Assembly (NCBI GenBank): GCA_964385695.1
Contig: CAYLQA010000025.1
Span: forward strand, 1-53,408
Direction: 5' to 3'
Source of the DNA: CAYLQA01 sp964385695
Lineage (GTDB): Bacteria > Desulfobacterota > Desulfobulbia > Desulfobulbales > Desulfurivibrionaceae
DNA length: 53,408 nt
Positions 16,580 through 25,381 of this stretch are shown here, piece by piece. A program made the translations under genes and the position numbers. The first letter of the stretch is position 1. Each line of letters begins with the position of its first letter. The notes below the pieces were generated by a model that ran no database searches, was not told where the DNA came from, and worked only from the letters and a program-made list of their open reading frames with translations.

Positions 16580-19500
16580 CTACTCGTCGGTTAAAAGGTT
16601 TATCAGGTCATGGGCGGACATGGCTGTGCTTACATCGGTGCCTTCAAGAAGGCTGTCTGCAAGCTCCCGTTTTTCGTGATGCAACTGGACGATTTTTTCC
16701 TCAATGGTATGGCGGGCAACCAGCCGGTAGATTGTGACCGGATGCAACTGGCCAATGCGATGGGCCCGGTCCGAGGCCTGGTCTTCCACGGCAGGATTCC
16801 ACCAAGGGTCCATATGGATGACATAGTCTGCGGCGGTCAGGTTCAGCCCCAAGCCACCGGCCTTGAGGCTGATGAGAAAAAGGTCGCCATTGCCGGACTG
16901 AAAATCCTTTACCTGGGCCTGGCGCTCTTTGGCCGGGGTGTTGCCGTCCAGATACTTATAACTGATCTGCTGGGTGTCGAGGTATTCCCGGATCAAAGAG
17001 AGATGGTCGACAAACTGGCTGAAGACCAGGGCCTTGTGCCGGTTTTCCATAAGTTCGCTGATCACCTTGCCGAAAAGATCCAGCTTGGAGCTGGAAATGC
17101 TGGATTCTGGCAGGACCAGGCGCGGATTGCAACAGGCCCGGCGCAGCTTCATGATTTCTGCAAGAATCTGCAATGAGCGGGCACCTGGTGGGCCTTTTCT
17201 CTTGCTGAGGTTATCAATGGCCTCAAGGCGCAGGGCCTCATAAAAGGCACGTTCCTTGTCGTTCATCTCCACCTGGAGCAGTATTTCGGTGCGTGACGGC
17301 AACTCCTCAAGGACCTGGGATTTGATGCGCCGCAAGATAAAGGGGCGGATGAGTTTTTTGAGTTTTCGTTTGGCCTCGCGATCCCTGTTTTTTTCAATGG
17401 GAATTGCAAAACGCTTATTGAACTGGCTTAAGGAACCGAGCAGGCCGGGATTGATAAAGTTAAAAAGGTTCCACAGCTCAGGCAGGTGATTCTCAATGGG
17501 GGTGCCGGTGGTGAGCACCTTGAAATCCCCTTTGAGCTGCATCGCCGCCTTGGAACGCTTGGTGATGATATTTTTTATGGCCTGGGCCTCATCCAGAACA
17601 ATGGTGTGAAAGTTATATTGGGCCAGCAGCTCGGCCTCCTGTTGCAGCAGGCCATAGCTGACAATGAGCATGTCAAAGGCCTCCAGCTTAGCGAGCAGCC
17701 GTTTGCGGTTGCGCCCGCCAAAAACTATAGGCTTCAGGGTCGGGGCAAAACGGCTGGCCTCATCGAGCCAGTTCAGGCAGACCGAGGTCGGGGCAACAAT
17801 CAGGGTGGGGCCGTCCGCTGCCCGGTGGAGGATAATGGCCAAGGCCTGCAGGGTTTTGCCCAGCCCCATGTCGTCTGCAAGACATGCTCCCACACCCCAA
17901 TGTGCCAGGCGAGCCAGCCACTTGAACCCCTCTAGCTGATAGTCCCGCAGCTCTGCCTGCAGGGTGCTGGGAAGGGCGGGATCGATTTCCTGTGCCTCCT
18001 CAAGGCGTTGGCGCATGGCATACCAAGGTGTGTCTGCATTGACATGGCCCATATCCTCATGCAGCGAATCCAACGCCATGGCAGCCAATGGATGGAGCCG
18101 CAGACCTTTTTTTCGTATCTCGGAATAGGTGCCGATCTCATCGAGCATTTTTTTAAGTTCCCTGGTCAGGGTCAGGTAATGCCCCTCACCCAGCGGGATG
18201 AAGCGGCTGCTGGTGGTTTGCGCAACCTCTAAAAGCTTGCGCATGTCCAGAACCAGGGATTTGTCCAGCTGCAGTTTGCCGTCGATCTCAAACCAGTTGT
18301 TATTTTTGCGGATGTTGAGGTGCAGTTGATTCAGTGAAGCCGGAGGGCTAACCGTTAAACGCTCTCCTTCCGGCCACTCGACAATGACATCTTCAGGCAG
18401 GCGCTGGATCTCAAGGAGCATCTGCAGGCATTCCTCCGGGTCCTGGAGAATCCATTCCCGTTCCATTTCCTGGCGGATAGTCAAGGTGGGGCAGGCCTGT
18501 TCAACCTGCAAGGCGTTTTGCTCCTCTATTTTGAGATTTCGTACAGTCTGGGTCTTCTTGCCCTGCACTTGGGCGATAATGGTCTGTGGGCCATCGCCGG
18601 GGCGCTGGAACGGTCCTGCCGGATAAAGGGGCCGAACCAGCATTGCCAGGCGAAAACCAGAGCCGTGGGGTAGCAGCTGCAAATGGATGCGCGAGTCTGT
18701 GGGAACCTCGTTGATGCCGATGGATCGACCGTCCATGGTGGAGTGAACCGTCATGAAAGAAGAGATATTGCCCAGGGTGGCAAAAAGGTCTTCCTTGCCA
18801 CCCACCGGCACAACCAGCCCTTCTGGGCCGATGATGGAATGTATACGCCGGTGGTCATCCACGATTGGATAAATGGAAAAGCGCGTCGGTGTTTCTCTGG
18901 CAACCACCACCTGCCCGTCGCCAAGTGTAGGAACAAACTGGACATGGAGAAAATTCCCTTTCTGGTCCACTTGGAGTTCCGGCTCCCCCTTGAGAAATTC
19001 CACCACCACCTTGGCGGAACCTTCTAAAAAGAGATGCGGGTGCCCAATAAGTGCGGGCAGAGCCTTGTTCAGGGCAAAGCGGTAATATGGGCCCCGGCTG
19101 TTGCGCAACTCCAATATAGCCGCGCAGACCTGATGATCCTGGGCGGTTAAGAATGGGGGCCGTTCTTTACTGAAAAGTTTTTTGAGCGAGATGGCCCGGC
19201 CCTTGGTCCAGACATTGCTCTTGGTCAGGCCTTGAACCTTGGGGGCAATGCTCACCGCGTTATCCTCATAGCCGATGAGCCAGGCGAGCCGTTGCTGGTC
19301 AGCCTCTTTTGGACCCAATGCCTGGGCGGGGGAGGTGAAATTGAGGGCCCGCAATGCGCGTTGCCACTGTTCTTCAGGGTCAACTATGGAAAAAAGCGAG
19401 ATGAGGTCGGATGGCTCTTTTGCGGGTGCTTCCTTACTCGAACTCTGAGCGGTTATCTGCGCAAAAATACGTGAAAATTCTGTGGCAAACAGAAGGTATT

Positions 19501-20737
19501 TGTTCTTCTCTGCCTGCTCTTTGCTGTTTTGGATTGTCGATTTCAGTTGAATGTCGATCTGGCCCTCTATCCAGTATCCGCTCAAGGTGCAAAAGAGTAG
19601 GTTGATGCTGTTTGTCCCTGAAGCCCCGGTCGCATCCTGCAATATCCTCCGTGCCTCGTAGATGTTGTTGTTTTTGGCAAAAACCACGGCAAGGAGCATT
19701 TTGTAGGAGGTGAGGTAGGGGCTATGTTTCCGTGTTTCTGTCACATTTTGGACAATGGATTCAATCAGGCCATGGTGCCTGTAATCACCTTCCTTGAGCA
19801 GGGCCAGGATAAAAAAGAGCCCCTCTGGCCCGGTAAAATATGCCTGTTTGCTGCGGTTTGCTTTTTGTATCTGCTGCAGGTCATTTTCAAAGAGCTCGAT
19901 GGCCTGTGTCGTATCACCATTGAGAAACGCCAGCCAGCCCGAAAGTCCGAAGCTGTGCTGGCTGGAAAAATAATCCTGCAACAGACCTGGTACAGCCTGA
20001 ACACTGCCACGAATCAGCAGGTTGGAAATAAGCAGGTAGGCAAATGATCCTCGGCTCTCTTCTGGAAGTGCCGGTAGAAAAGTCGGTTGCTGCAAATAGG
20101 CCAGGGGACCATCTGTGGGTTTGAGACCGAGTAAACCATCCATCAAAATTTGATTTAAGGCGTAAAACTGGGTGTGTAAGGGCAGGGTGTTGAACCATTG
20201 GCCGTCAAAAGGGGTGTTGCAGATCGTGACCAACGGATGCTCGGTAAAGTCCGTAGGGTGTTGCTCCTGTAATTCAAGCAGGGTAAGGAGGTTTCTGTTA
20301 TAGCCCGAGTCGTCATGACTGTATAGAGAAAGGCGTAAATCGCGCATGGCCCGTGCCCAGGCAACTTTAGGCGCTTGGTTATGAGGCTCAGGAAGAGGTG
20401 GTAGTTCGTCGGTAATAATGTTGCTGAGTTCGGAAAAAGAGCCATCGCTAACGCTCTCTTGCATTATGAGATGAACAAGGTCCGGTGGGCAGGTAAGATC
20501 TTCTTTTACAAATCCATGGGTCTCAAGATCCTGCAGGGTGGCGAGTATCTGTTTTTCACTGGTTCCCGGGGCAGGTGCTGATTTTATTTGCCGCGTTAAC
20601 AGGCAGTTGAAAATATGTAAAGGGCGGATGGGCTCGTTAAAAAGAGCACAGAGTTTGACGATGAGCTTGCCAAGGGAAGACAGTTGCTCGTAAGCTTTTG
20701 TGAACTCTTCGACTGAGAGTGTTGCAGGTTTTTTCAT
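16580..20737 (-). CDS. SNF2-family DNA-dependent ATPase (helicase superfamily 2)
   Basis: 1385 residues. The C-terminal 450 or so hold the two-lobed SNF2 motor: Walker A in DDMGLGKTLQALA (near residue 960), Walker B DEAQ (near 1045), TGTPIENHLPELW, and the helicase C lobe with GGLGLNLTAADYVIHMDPWWNP and DRAHRIGQ. SNF2 motors translocate on duplex DNA and remodel protein-DNA complexes (compare RapA). The first ~900 residues are helical and repeat-like in the early part, with no domain I recognise. The stop is 3 bases from the DMT gene and the start 8 bases after trxC. The role is unknown: transcription recycling, repair and defence are all possible. Confidence 0.9.
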   Translation of the reverse strand: MKKPATLSVEEFTKAYEQLSSLGKLIVKLCALFNEPIRPLHIFNCLLTRQIKSAPAPGTSEKQILATLQDLETHGFVKEDLTCPPDLVHLIMQESVSDGSFSELSNIITDELPPLPEPHNQAPKVAWARAMRDLRLSLYSHDDSGYNRNLLTLLELQEQHPTDFTEHPLVTICNTPFDGQWFNTLPLHTQFYALNQILMDGLLGLKPTDGPLAYLQQPTFLPALPEESRGSFAYLLISNLLIRGSVQAVPGLLQDYFSSQHSFGLSGWLAFLNGDTTQAIELFENDLQQIQKANRSKQAYFTGPEGLFFILALLKEGDYRHHGLIESIVQNVTETRKHSPYLTSYKMLLAVVFAKNNNIYEARRILQDATGASGTNSINLLFCTLSGYWIEGQIDIQLKSTIQNSKEQAEKNKYLLFATEFSRIFAQITAQSSSKEAPAKEPSDLISLFSIVDPEEQWQRALRALNFTSPAQALGPKEADQQRLAWLIGYEDNAVSIAPKVQGLTKSNVWTKGRAISLKKLFSKERPPFLTAQDHQVCAAILELRNSRGPYYRFALNKALPALIGHPHLFLEGSAKVVVEFLKGEPELQVDQKGNFLHVQFVPTLGDGQVVVARETPTRFSIYPIVDDHRRIHSIIGPEGLVVPVGGKEDLFATLGNISSFMTVHSTMDGRSIGINEVPTDSRIHLQLLPHGSGFRLAMLVRPLYPAGPFQRPGDGPQTIIAQVQGKKTQTVRNLKIEEQNALQVEQACPTLTIRQEMEREWILQDPEECLQMLLEIQRLPEDVIVEWPEGERLTVSPPASLNQLHLNIRKNNNWFEIDGKLQLDKSLVLDMRKLLEVAQTTSSRFIPLGEGHYLTLTRELKKMLDEIGTYSEIRKKGLRLHPLAAMALDSLHEDMGHVNADTPWYAMRQRLEEAQEIDPALPSTLQAELRDYQLEGFKWLARLAHWGVGACLADDMGLGKTLQALAIILHRAADGPTLIVAPTSVCLNWLDEASRFAPTLKPIVFGGRNRKRLLAKLEAFDMLIVSYGLLQQEAELLAQYNFHTIVLDEAQAIKNIITKRSKAAMQLKGDFKVLTTGTPIENHLPELWNLFNFINPGLLGSLSQFNKRFAIPIEKNRDREAKRKLKKLIRPFILRRIKSQVLEELPSRTEILLQVEMNDKERAFYEALRLEAIDNLSKRKGPPGARSLQILAEIMKLRRACCNPRLVLPESSISSSKLDLFGKVISELMENRHKALVFSQFVDHLSLIREYLDTQQISYKYLDGNTPAKERQAQVKDFQSGNGDLFLISLKAGGLGLNLTAADYVIHMDPWWNPAVEDQASDRAHRIGQLHPVTIYRLVARHTIEEKIVQLHHEKRELADSLLEGTDVSTAMSAHDLINLLTDE

Positions 20738-20745
20738 GGGGAGGC

Positions 20746-21189
20746 TCAGGCAATGACCTGTTGAATTTTAGCAGCAAGCTGTGGTTCCGGTACTGCACCG
20801 ACAAGCTGGTCAACCACCGAACCCTTTTTAAAAAAAAGAAGTGCTGGAACGCCTCGAACCTGAAAGCGCTGGGAGGTGATCGCGTTTTTACTGACATCGA
20901 CCTTGGCGATAATAATTTTGCCGAAAAAGGTTTTGGTGAGATTGTTCAGCGTAGGGCTTAACATTTGGCACGGGCCGCAGGTGGGCGAAAAAAAATCCAC
21001 CATGACCGGAAGTTCCGCTTTTTGGACAAATGCAGCAAACTCGGAATCATTCAACTCCACCGGCACGGCCACCTGCCCCATGGGCAGCGGTGATTTGCAA
21101 CGGCCACAGTTCGGGCGCTGATGCTGGCGGGCTGCCGGCACTTTATTTTTTGTGTTGCACTGAGGGCATTTTGCTATGATGGCATTCAT
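20746..21189 (-). CDS. trxC: Thioredoxin 2 (zinc-finger thioredoxin)
   Basis: 147 residues. An N-terminal zinc ribbon (cysteine pairs CPQC and CGRC, about residues 8-36) precedes a thioredoxin fold with the active site in FFSPTCGPCQML, i.e. T-CGPC in place of the usual W-CGPC. The cis-proline loop appears as RGVPALLFFKKG. It reduces protein disulfides in the cytoplasm; TrxC-type proteins are linked with oxidative stress. First gene of the minus-strand operon with the SNF2 ATPase, and divergent from the MBL gene across only 47 bases. Confidence 0.95.
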   Translation of the reverse strand: MNAIIAKCPQCNTKNKVPAARQHQRPNCGRCKSPLPMGQVAVPVELNDSEFAAFVQKAELPVMVDFFSPTCGPCQMLSPTLNNLTKTFFGKIIIAKVDVSKNAITSQRFQVRGVPALLFFKKGSVVDQLVGAVPEPQLAAKIQQVIA

Positions 21190-21236
21190 GATAGAGGCTG
21201 TGTCAAAATGATTTTAGTCATGGGGTGCATTATTTT

Positions 21237-22040
21237 ATGAACATCACATTTTTGGGCGTTGGCGAGGCCTGTGATCCGACCTGTTTTAACACCTCGGTGC
21301 TGGTCGTTTTTTCGGGCCAAGCAAACAATCATTATATCCTACTTGATTGCGGATTTACCACCCCCCATCGATATTTTGCTATACAGAACGATGCTGATGC
21401 GTTGGATGCGGTCTGGATTTCCCATTTTCATGGGGATCATTTTTTCGGCATCCCTTTGTTACTCCTTCGTTTTTGGGAGATGAACAGAACACGCCCGCTC
21501 GTTATCTGCGGGCAGAAGGGTACGGCAGACAAGGTGTTGGCCGCCCTTGATCTCGCTTACCCTGGATTTGCAACCCGGCTTCAGTATCCCCTTGTTTTCG
21601 AGGAGTTGGAGCCAGGCAGATCTTTGGAGACAGCCGGGGCGGTTTGGCAGTGTGCGGAAAATGAGCACTCCCAGCGGTGCCTTTCTTTGCGCCTTGATAA
21701 GGGGGGCAAAAGTTTGTTTTATAGCGGCGATGGGCGACCGACCGGGAACTCGGAGCGCTTGGCCCAGGATTGCGATTTTATGATCCATGAGTCCTATCGT
21801 GTCGAGGGGCAGACCCCTAACCATGGCTCTGTAACGGGATGCCTTGAGCTTGCATGTAAGGCAAGTGTGAAGTACCTGGCCCTGGTTCATCTTGCACACT
21901 TCGAAAGGGCGCAGTATAAGAATAAGGTGCGGGAATTATTGGAAAACACTGAAGGGTTGCATTGCTTTTTGCCGGAGCCCGGCGAGCGTTGGGAACTGGA
22001 CAACAACAAAGGGGGGAGTGAATGGAACAGGATTGCCTGA
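21237..22040 (+). CDS. MBL-fold metallohydrolase, RNase Z-like
   Basis: 267 residues with the metallo-beta-lactamase fold. The zinc motif is SHFHGDHFFG, with a second-site Asp in SGDGRP and a late histidine in LVHLAHFE. The arrangement follows the ribonuclease Z/arylsulfatase branch, and the exosite arm of true RNase Z is not evident, so I do not assign tRNA maturation. The ATG at 21237 is preferred over an in-frame GTG at 21225 because GGGG lies 11 bases before it and the fold begins with MNITFLGVGEA. Its end overlaps the next gene by 19 bases. Confidence 0.82.
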   Translation: MNITFLGVGEACDPTCFNTSVLVVFSGQANNHYILLDCGFTTPHRYFAIQNDADALDAVWISHFHGDHFFGIPLLLLRFWEMNRTRPLVICGQKGTADKVLAALDLAYPGFATRLQYPLVFEELEPGRSLETAGAVWQCAENEHSQRCLSLRLDKGGKSLFYSGDGRPTGNSERLAQDCDFMIHESYRVEGQTPNHGSVTGCLELACKASVKYLALVHLAHFERAQYKNKVRELLENTEGLHCFLPEPGERWELDNNKGGSEWNRIA

Positions 22041-23080
22041 CATGTCCGAAAAACAGTATTCAAAACGGAGCAGCCTGGCTTGTGGTGGTTGTGTTTTCCG
22101 TTTTTATCCTGAAGACGCTTGATTTTATCCTTATTCCTTTCGCAATTGCTCTTCTGCTAATTTATATCCTGGGTATCCCCTTAAATTTTCTCGAGAGATT
22201 CAGAATCCCAAGCTGGTTGCGTATTGTTATTGTGGTCTCTTTTTGCTTGGGAATTATCTATTTGTTTGGCCGAATGGTACATGCCAATATCCAGTCCTTT
22301 ATTACGCAAATGCCGGTTATCGAAAAAAAGCTGCTGGAGTATTTTTCCACGGCCTTGCTCCGTTTTGAAATGAACGAGCAGCAGGTGCGGGAAACCTTTA
22401 ATGCCTTTTTGGGCAGCATGGGCGAGAACAGTATTGAGCCGGTGGGCGCTTTTTTGAAGAAGGTGGGCGGCTCCTTTTTTCAGTTTTTGGGCAACTCCAT
22501 TTGGGTTTTATTGTTTTTGCTCTTTATTTTGGCTGAGCGTGCCCAGTGGGAAACTCGTTTGCAGCGAGCCTTGGGGGCTGAACAAGCTGGAGCGGCACAG
22601 GAGACCGGCAACCGTATCAACAGGGCGGTGGAGCATTATCTTGGTCTGAAAACATTACTCAGCTTGGCAACCGGGGTTCTTGCTACAATCGTACTCTGGA
22701 TTTTTGGCGTGGAGTTTGCCCTGCTCTGGGGAGTGTTGACCTTTGCCTTAAATTATATCCCCAATATCGGCTCCATGCTTGCGACGTTGCCGCCTGTTTG
22801 TATTGCCCTTTTTCAGTTTGGTTCTTTGGGCAAGGCGCTTGCTGTCGGCGCTGTTTTGACCATGGTGCAGATGGTCATTGGAAATTTTTTCGAACCAAAG
22901 CTCATGGGGCGTGGTCTTAATCTCAGCCCATTAGTGGTTTTATTTGCCCTGATCTTTTGGGGGTGGCTCTGGGGCATGGTTGGCATGTTCCTGGCAGTAC
23001 CGCTCACTGCGGCGATAAAAATCGCCATGGAGCAGTATGGGCCGACCAAGACCGTGGCGGATTTGATGAGTGCGAAATAG
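22022..23080 (+). CDS. AI-2E family (PerM/TqsA-like) membrane permease
   Basis: 352 residues with about seven to eight membrane segments and the family's amphipathic middle region. The C-terminal motif region includes GVLTFALNYIPNIGSMLATLPP and PKLMGRGLNLSPLVVLFALIFWGWLWG. Despite the family name, few members export autoinducer-2; others move ions or are uncharacterised. Ribosome site GGGGGGAG overlaps the end of the MBL gene and the coding regions overlap by 19 bases, so the two are coupled. Confidence 0.9.
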   Translation: MEQDCLTCPKNSIQNGAAWLVVVVFSVFILKTLDFILIPFAIALLLIYILGIPLNFLERFRIPSWLRIVIVVSFCLGIIYLFGRMVHANIQSFITQMPVIEKKLLEYFSTALLRFEMNEQQVRETFNAFLGSMGENSIEPVGAFLKKVGGSFFQFLGNSIWVLLFLLFILAERAQWETRLQRALGAEQAGAAQETGNRINRAVEHYLGLKTLLSLATGVLATIVLWIFGVEFALLWGVLTFALNYIPNIGSMLATLPPVCIALFQFGSLGKALAVGAVLTMVQMVIGNFFEPKLMGRGLNLSPLVVLFALIFWGWLWGMVGMFLAVPLTAAIKIAMEQYGPTKTVADLMSAK

Positions 23081-23084
23081 GACG

Positions 23085-23112
23085 TTGTCTTGTGCGCGGA
23101 AATGATTATGAT
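23085..23112 (+). promoter_or_regulatory. Candidate sigma-70 promoter of the BI-1 gene
   Basis: TTGTCT (23085-23090) and TATGAT (23107-23112) are separated by 16 bases and lie just downstream of the permease stop codon. The -10 matches five of six consensus bases and the -35 four of six. It would give a leader of about 30 bases before the ATG at 23149. Confidence 0.45.
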
Positions 23113-23148
23113 GTGTGAAGCAACCAACACAGCTTATAAGGAGAACAC

Positions 23149-23859
23149 ATGTATAACGTAAATCAGTCCTTAACCATGGAGCAGGCCCGCTCCCAAGCCG
23201 CTACCTATTTTCTGGCCAAGGTATATAATTGGATGGCTGTGGGCTTGGGCCTTACCGGCCTGACCGCTTTTCTGGTCGCCAATACCCGTGTCTTGCAGGA
23301 GATTATCTTTGGTAACACCATGGTGTTTTATGGCCTTATCATCGGCACCCTGGGTATGGTCTTTTACCTCTCTGCCCGGATCGAAAAAATTTCAGCCAAG
23401 GCTGCGACCCAGCTCTTTTTATTGTACGCGATTCTGAACGGCCTCACCCTGTCTTCGGTACTGCTCATCTATACCGGCACATCCGTGGCCGCCACCTTCT
23501 TCATTGCCGGTGGTATGTTTGTCTCCATGTCCATCTACGGAACCGTGACCAAAAAGGATCTTTCCAGCTGGGGCTCTTTCCTCTTCATGGGCTTGATCGG
23601 CATTATCATTGCCTCGGTGGTGAATATCTTTATGGCAAGTTCCATGATGTCCTGGGTGATTTCCGGTATCGGTGTGATCATTTTCACCGGCTTGACCGCT
23701 TATGATACCCAGAGAATTCTGCAGATCGGCGGTAGCGGTATTATGGAGGAAGGTTCTTCTGTCATCCAAAAGGCGGCCATTATGGGTGCCTTGGCTCTGT
23801 ATCTTGATTTTATTAACCTCTTTCTCTACCTTCTGCGCTTTTTGGGCGATAGAAAATAG
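23149..23859 (+). CDS. Bax inhibitor-1 family membrane protein (YccA/YbhL-like)
   Basis: 236 residues with seven hydrophobic segments. The BI-1/TMBIM signature is seen in the central NGLTLSSVLLIYTG and near the C-terminus in GLTAYDTQRI and LALYLDFINLFLYLLRFLGDR. Members are pH-sensitive calcium leak channels or protease regulators at the inner membrane. A clear AAGGAG lies 8 bases before the ATG. It is followed by a strong terminator and probably has its own promoter. Confidence 0.94.
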   Translation: MYNVNQSLTMEQARSQAATYFLAKVYNWMAVGLGLTGLTAFLVANTRVLQEIIFGNTMVFYGLIIGTLGMVFYLSARIEKISAKAATQLFLLYAILNGLTLSSVLLIYTGTSVAATFFIAGGMFVSMSIYGTVTKKDLSSWGSFLFMGLIGIIIASVVNIFMASSMMSWVISGIGVIIFTGLTAYDTQRILQIGGSGIMEEGSSVIQKAAIMGALALYLDFINLFLYLLRFLGDRK

Positions 23860-23883
23860 CGAAAACCCGGTTGGTGTTTTTAC

Positions 23884-23920
23884 AAGGGGGGCTGCCATAG
23901 ATGGCAGTCCCCCTTTTTTT
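23884..23920 (+). terminator. Rho-independent terminator of the BI-1 gene
   Basis: A stem of about 15 bp (23884-23898 with 23901-23915, one G-T wobble) with a tight loop is followed by a T run ending at 23920. It lies 25 bases after the BI-1 stop and closes the plus-strand unit that began at 21237. Confidence 0.9.
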
Positions 23921-24086
23921 GTAAATGCGGATATATTGTCTTTGTTGATTTACTGTATAGGTTAAATCTATCGGCGGGCCGCTGCTGTTTTATTATTTTC
24001 GATTGGTAACTCTTTGTGAAACACCGTACCTTTCTGCCTGTTTTGGGCTGATATTAAATGAATGAAATTTATGAAAGGATACGGGT

Positions 24087-24248
24087 ATGAGCGATTTAAT
24101 AAAGAAGACGGTGAGGGCCGCTGCCCTGGCAATATGTGTTGGGGGATTGCTCTTAGTCACAGGGTGCGCCGGAAAGAACAGGGCAGACGGTTCCTCGTCT
24201 CCTGCCCAAGGTAGCGGTTGTGCTTCGCTGGTTCAGAAAGTTGCCTAA
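24087..24248 (+). CDS. Small lipoprotein (53 residues)
   Basis: A short gene with a good ribosome site (AAAGGA, 7 bases before the ATG). The product has a basic start (MSDLIKKTVR), a hydrophobic stretch, and a type II signal-peptide lipobox ending at Cys27 (LLLVTGC), then a 27-residue mature part rich in Ser, Gly and Ala with one more cysteine (Cys45). It would be lipid-anchored at the inner or outer membrane; Ala, not Asp, follows the cysteine, which favours transport to the outer membrane. I know no family for it. It stands between two terminators and so is probably its own unit. Confidence 0.6.
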   Translation: MSDLIKKTVRAAALAICVGGLLLVTGCAGKNRADGSSSPAQGSGCASLVQKVA

Positions 24249-24272
24249 GGCCGTTTGGGCCACTGTGGTGCC

Positions 24273-24312
24273 GAAAATAAAAAAAGGCGACCCTTGGTTT
24301 GGGGGCGCCATT
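24273..24312 (-). terminator. Convergent terminator (mainly for the minus-strand gene)
   Basis: An imperfect hairpin (24286-24293 with 24302-24309) is flanked on its left by an A-rich run, AAAATAAAAAAA (24274-24285). That gives a T tract on the minus strand, downstream of the gene ending at 24338. On the plus strand it may also stop the small lipoprotein transcript, with a weaker ATTTT tail. Confidence 0.65.
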
Positions 24313-24337
24313 TTAACGTTCTGGGGAAAGGAATAAT

Positions 24338-25255
24338 CTATTGACCAGCCGGGGCGGATGTGGCGCCATCTCCATATTGTTGCTGGTATTTATCCTGCAG
24401 GAGTATGAGTTGGGCCAGGTACTCCTCCTTTGAGGCAAGGGAGGCCGCGGTTTTCATCTCTTCAAGCAAAGAGTCGATGGAGGGACGAATGTCGATGCCG
24501 TAGCGGTTGATATTAGCGGTGTTGGCCCGGTCCATGACTAAGATGGAGTAATACTTGATCAGCATACGGATGCGTGATTCGCGGCGAAAGAGATAGGATT
24601 GGCCGCCGAGGGTGTTGAGGAAAAAACCGGCGTATTCGTAAAGCCCGGGCAGAGGAAGGTGCACCTGCAATCCGGTTTGCGGGCATTCGGCAGCAAGCTC
24701 TGACCATTTGTAGAATAAGGCCAGGGTCGGCTCAATGGTCGAGCCCTCCTTGGCCAGAATGTCCCGCATAAGAAATACATCCTCTTTGCGTAGTATCCTG
24801 TAAAAGTGGGCTGTGTTCTTCAGTATCGAGTGCAGGCTCTCTGTTTCACGGGAGATGATAGGCGGTTTGGCAATCAGTTTGTCGATCAGGCGGCTGAAAT
24901 GATCTTGGCTGCCGATGGCAAACTTTCGAGCGGCAATATATTCCTGTTTGTCCAAATATGAAAAGTATTTCTTAATACCCTCACTTACCTTTTCACACTC
25001 GGTTTTTTCCTGCACAACCTCAATCTTCGGTTCTGGCGGGGCAGGTTCAACGCTGGGCTCTATAACAGCGGGTTCAGGCTCTTGCGGGAGTTCAACAGGG
25101 ACCTCAGGCGCAGGCTCTGAAACTACAATCGGTTTTGGCTTTTGTTGGCTAAAAAAATACCAGCCGCCGCCAGCGAGAATTGTCACAATGATGATGGCGA
25201 GAACAATGGGAAGAGGGGATTTATTATTGATCGAACGTCTGTCAGCTTTACCCAT
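24338..25255 (-). CDS. Membrane-anchored protein of unknown function
   Basis: 305 residues, not recognised. Visible parts: a basic cytoplasmic N-terminus, one membrane span (about 16-35, PIVLAIIIVTILAGGGWYFF), a Pro/Glu/Val-rich spacer (about 41-85), and a helical periplasmic domain (about 88-290) with two cysteines (CEKV, ECPQ) that could form a disulfide. The layout resembles envelope proteins whose proline-rich linker reaches across the periplasm, as in TonB-like or peptidoglycan-associated proteins, but there is no TonB C-domain. It lies downstream of the CbbO-like gene in the same direction, 126 bases away, perhaps separately transcribed. Confidence 0.7.
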   Translation of the reverse strand: MGKADRRSINNKSPLPIVLAIIIVTILAGGGWYFFSQQKPKPIVVSEPAPEVPVELPQEPEPAVIEPSVEPAPPEPKIEVVQEKTECEKVSEGIKKYFSYLDKQEYIAARKFAIGSQDHFSRLIDKLIAKPPIISRETESLHSILKNTAHFYRILRKEDVFLMRDILAKEGSTIEPTLALFYKWSELAAECPQTGLQVHLPLPGLYEYAGFFLNTLGGQSYLFRRESRIRMLIKYYSILVMDRANTANINRYGIDIRPSIDSLLEEMKTAASLASKEEYLAQLILLQDKYQQQYGDGATSAPAGQ

Positions 25256-25381
25256 GTGCAGTGGTCCGTCCTTGTCTAACGTATTTTGATAAGTGTACTT
25301 TGGATTTCACTTTATCGCGCTCGACAAGTGAGGTCAATTGAAAAGAGGGCAGTGGCAGGGCAGATAAAAAAGTAGGAAATG

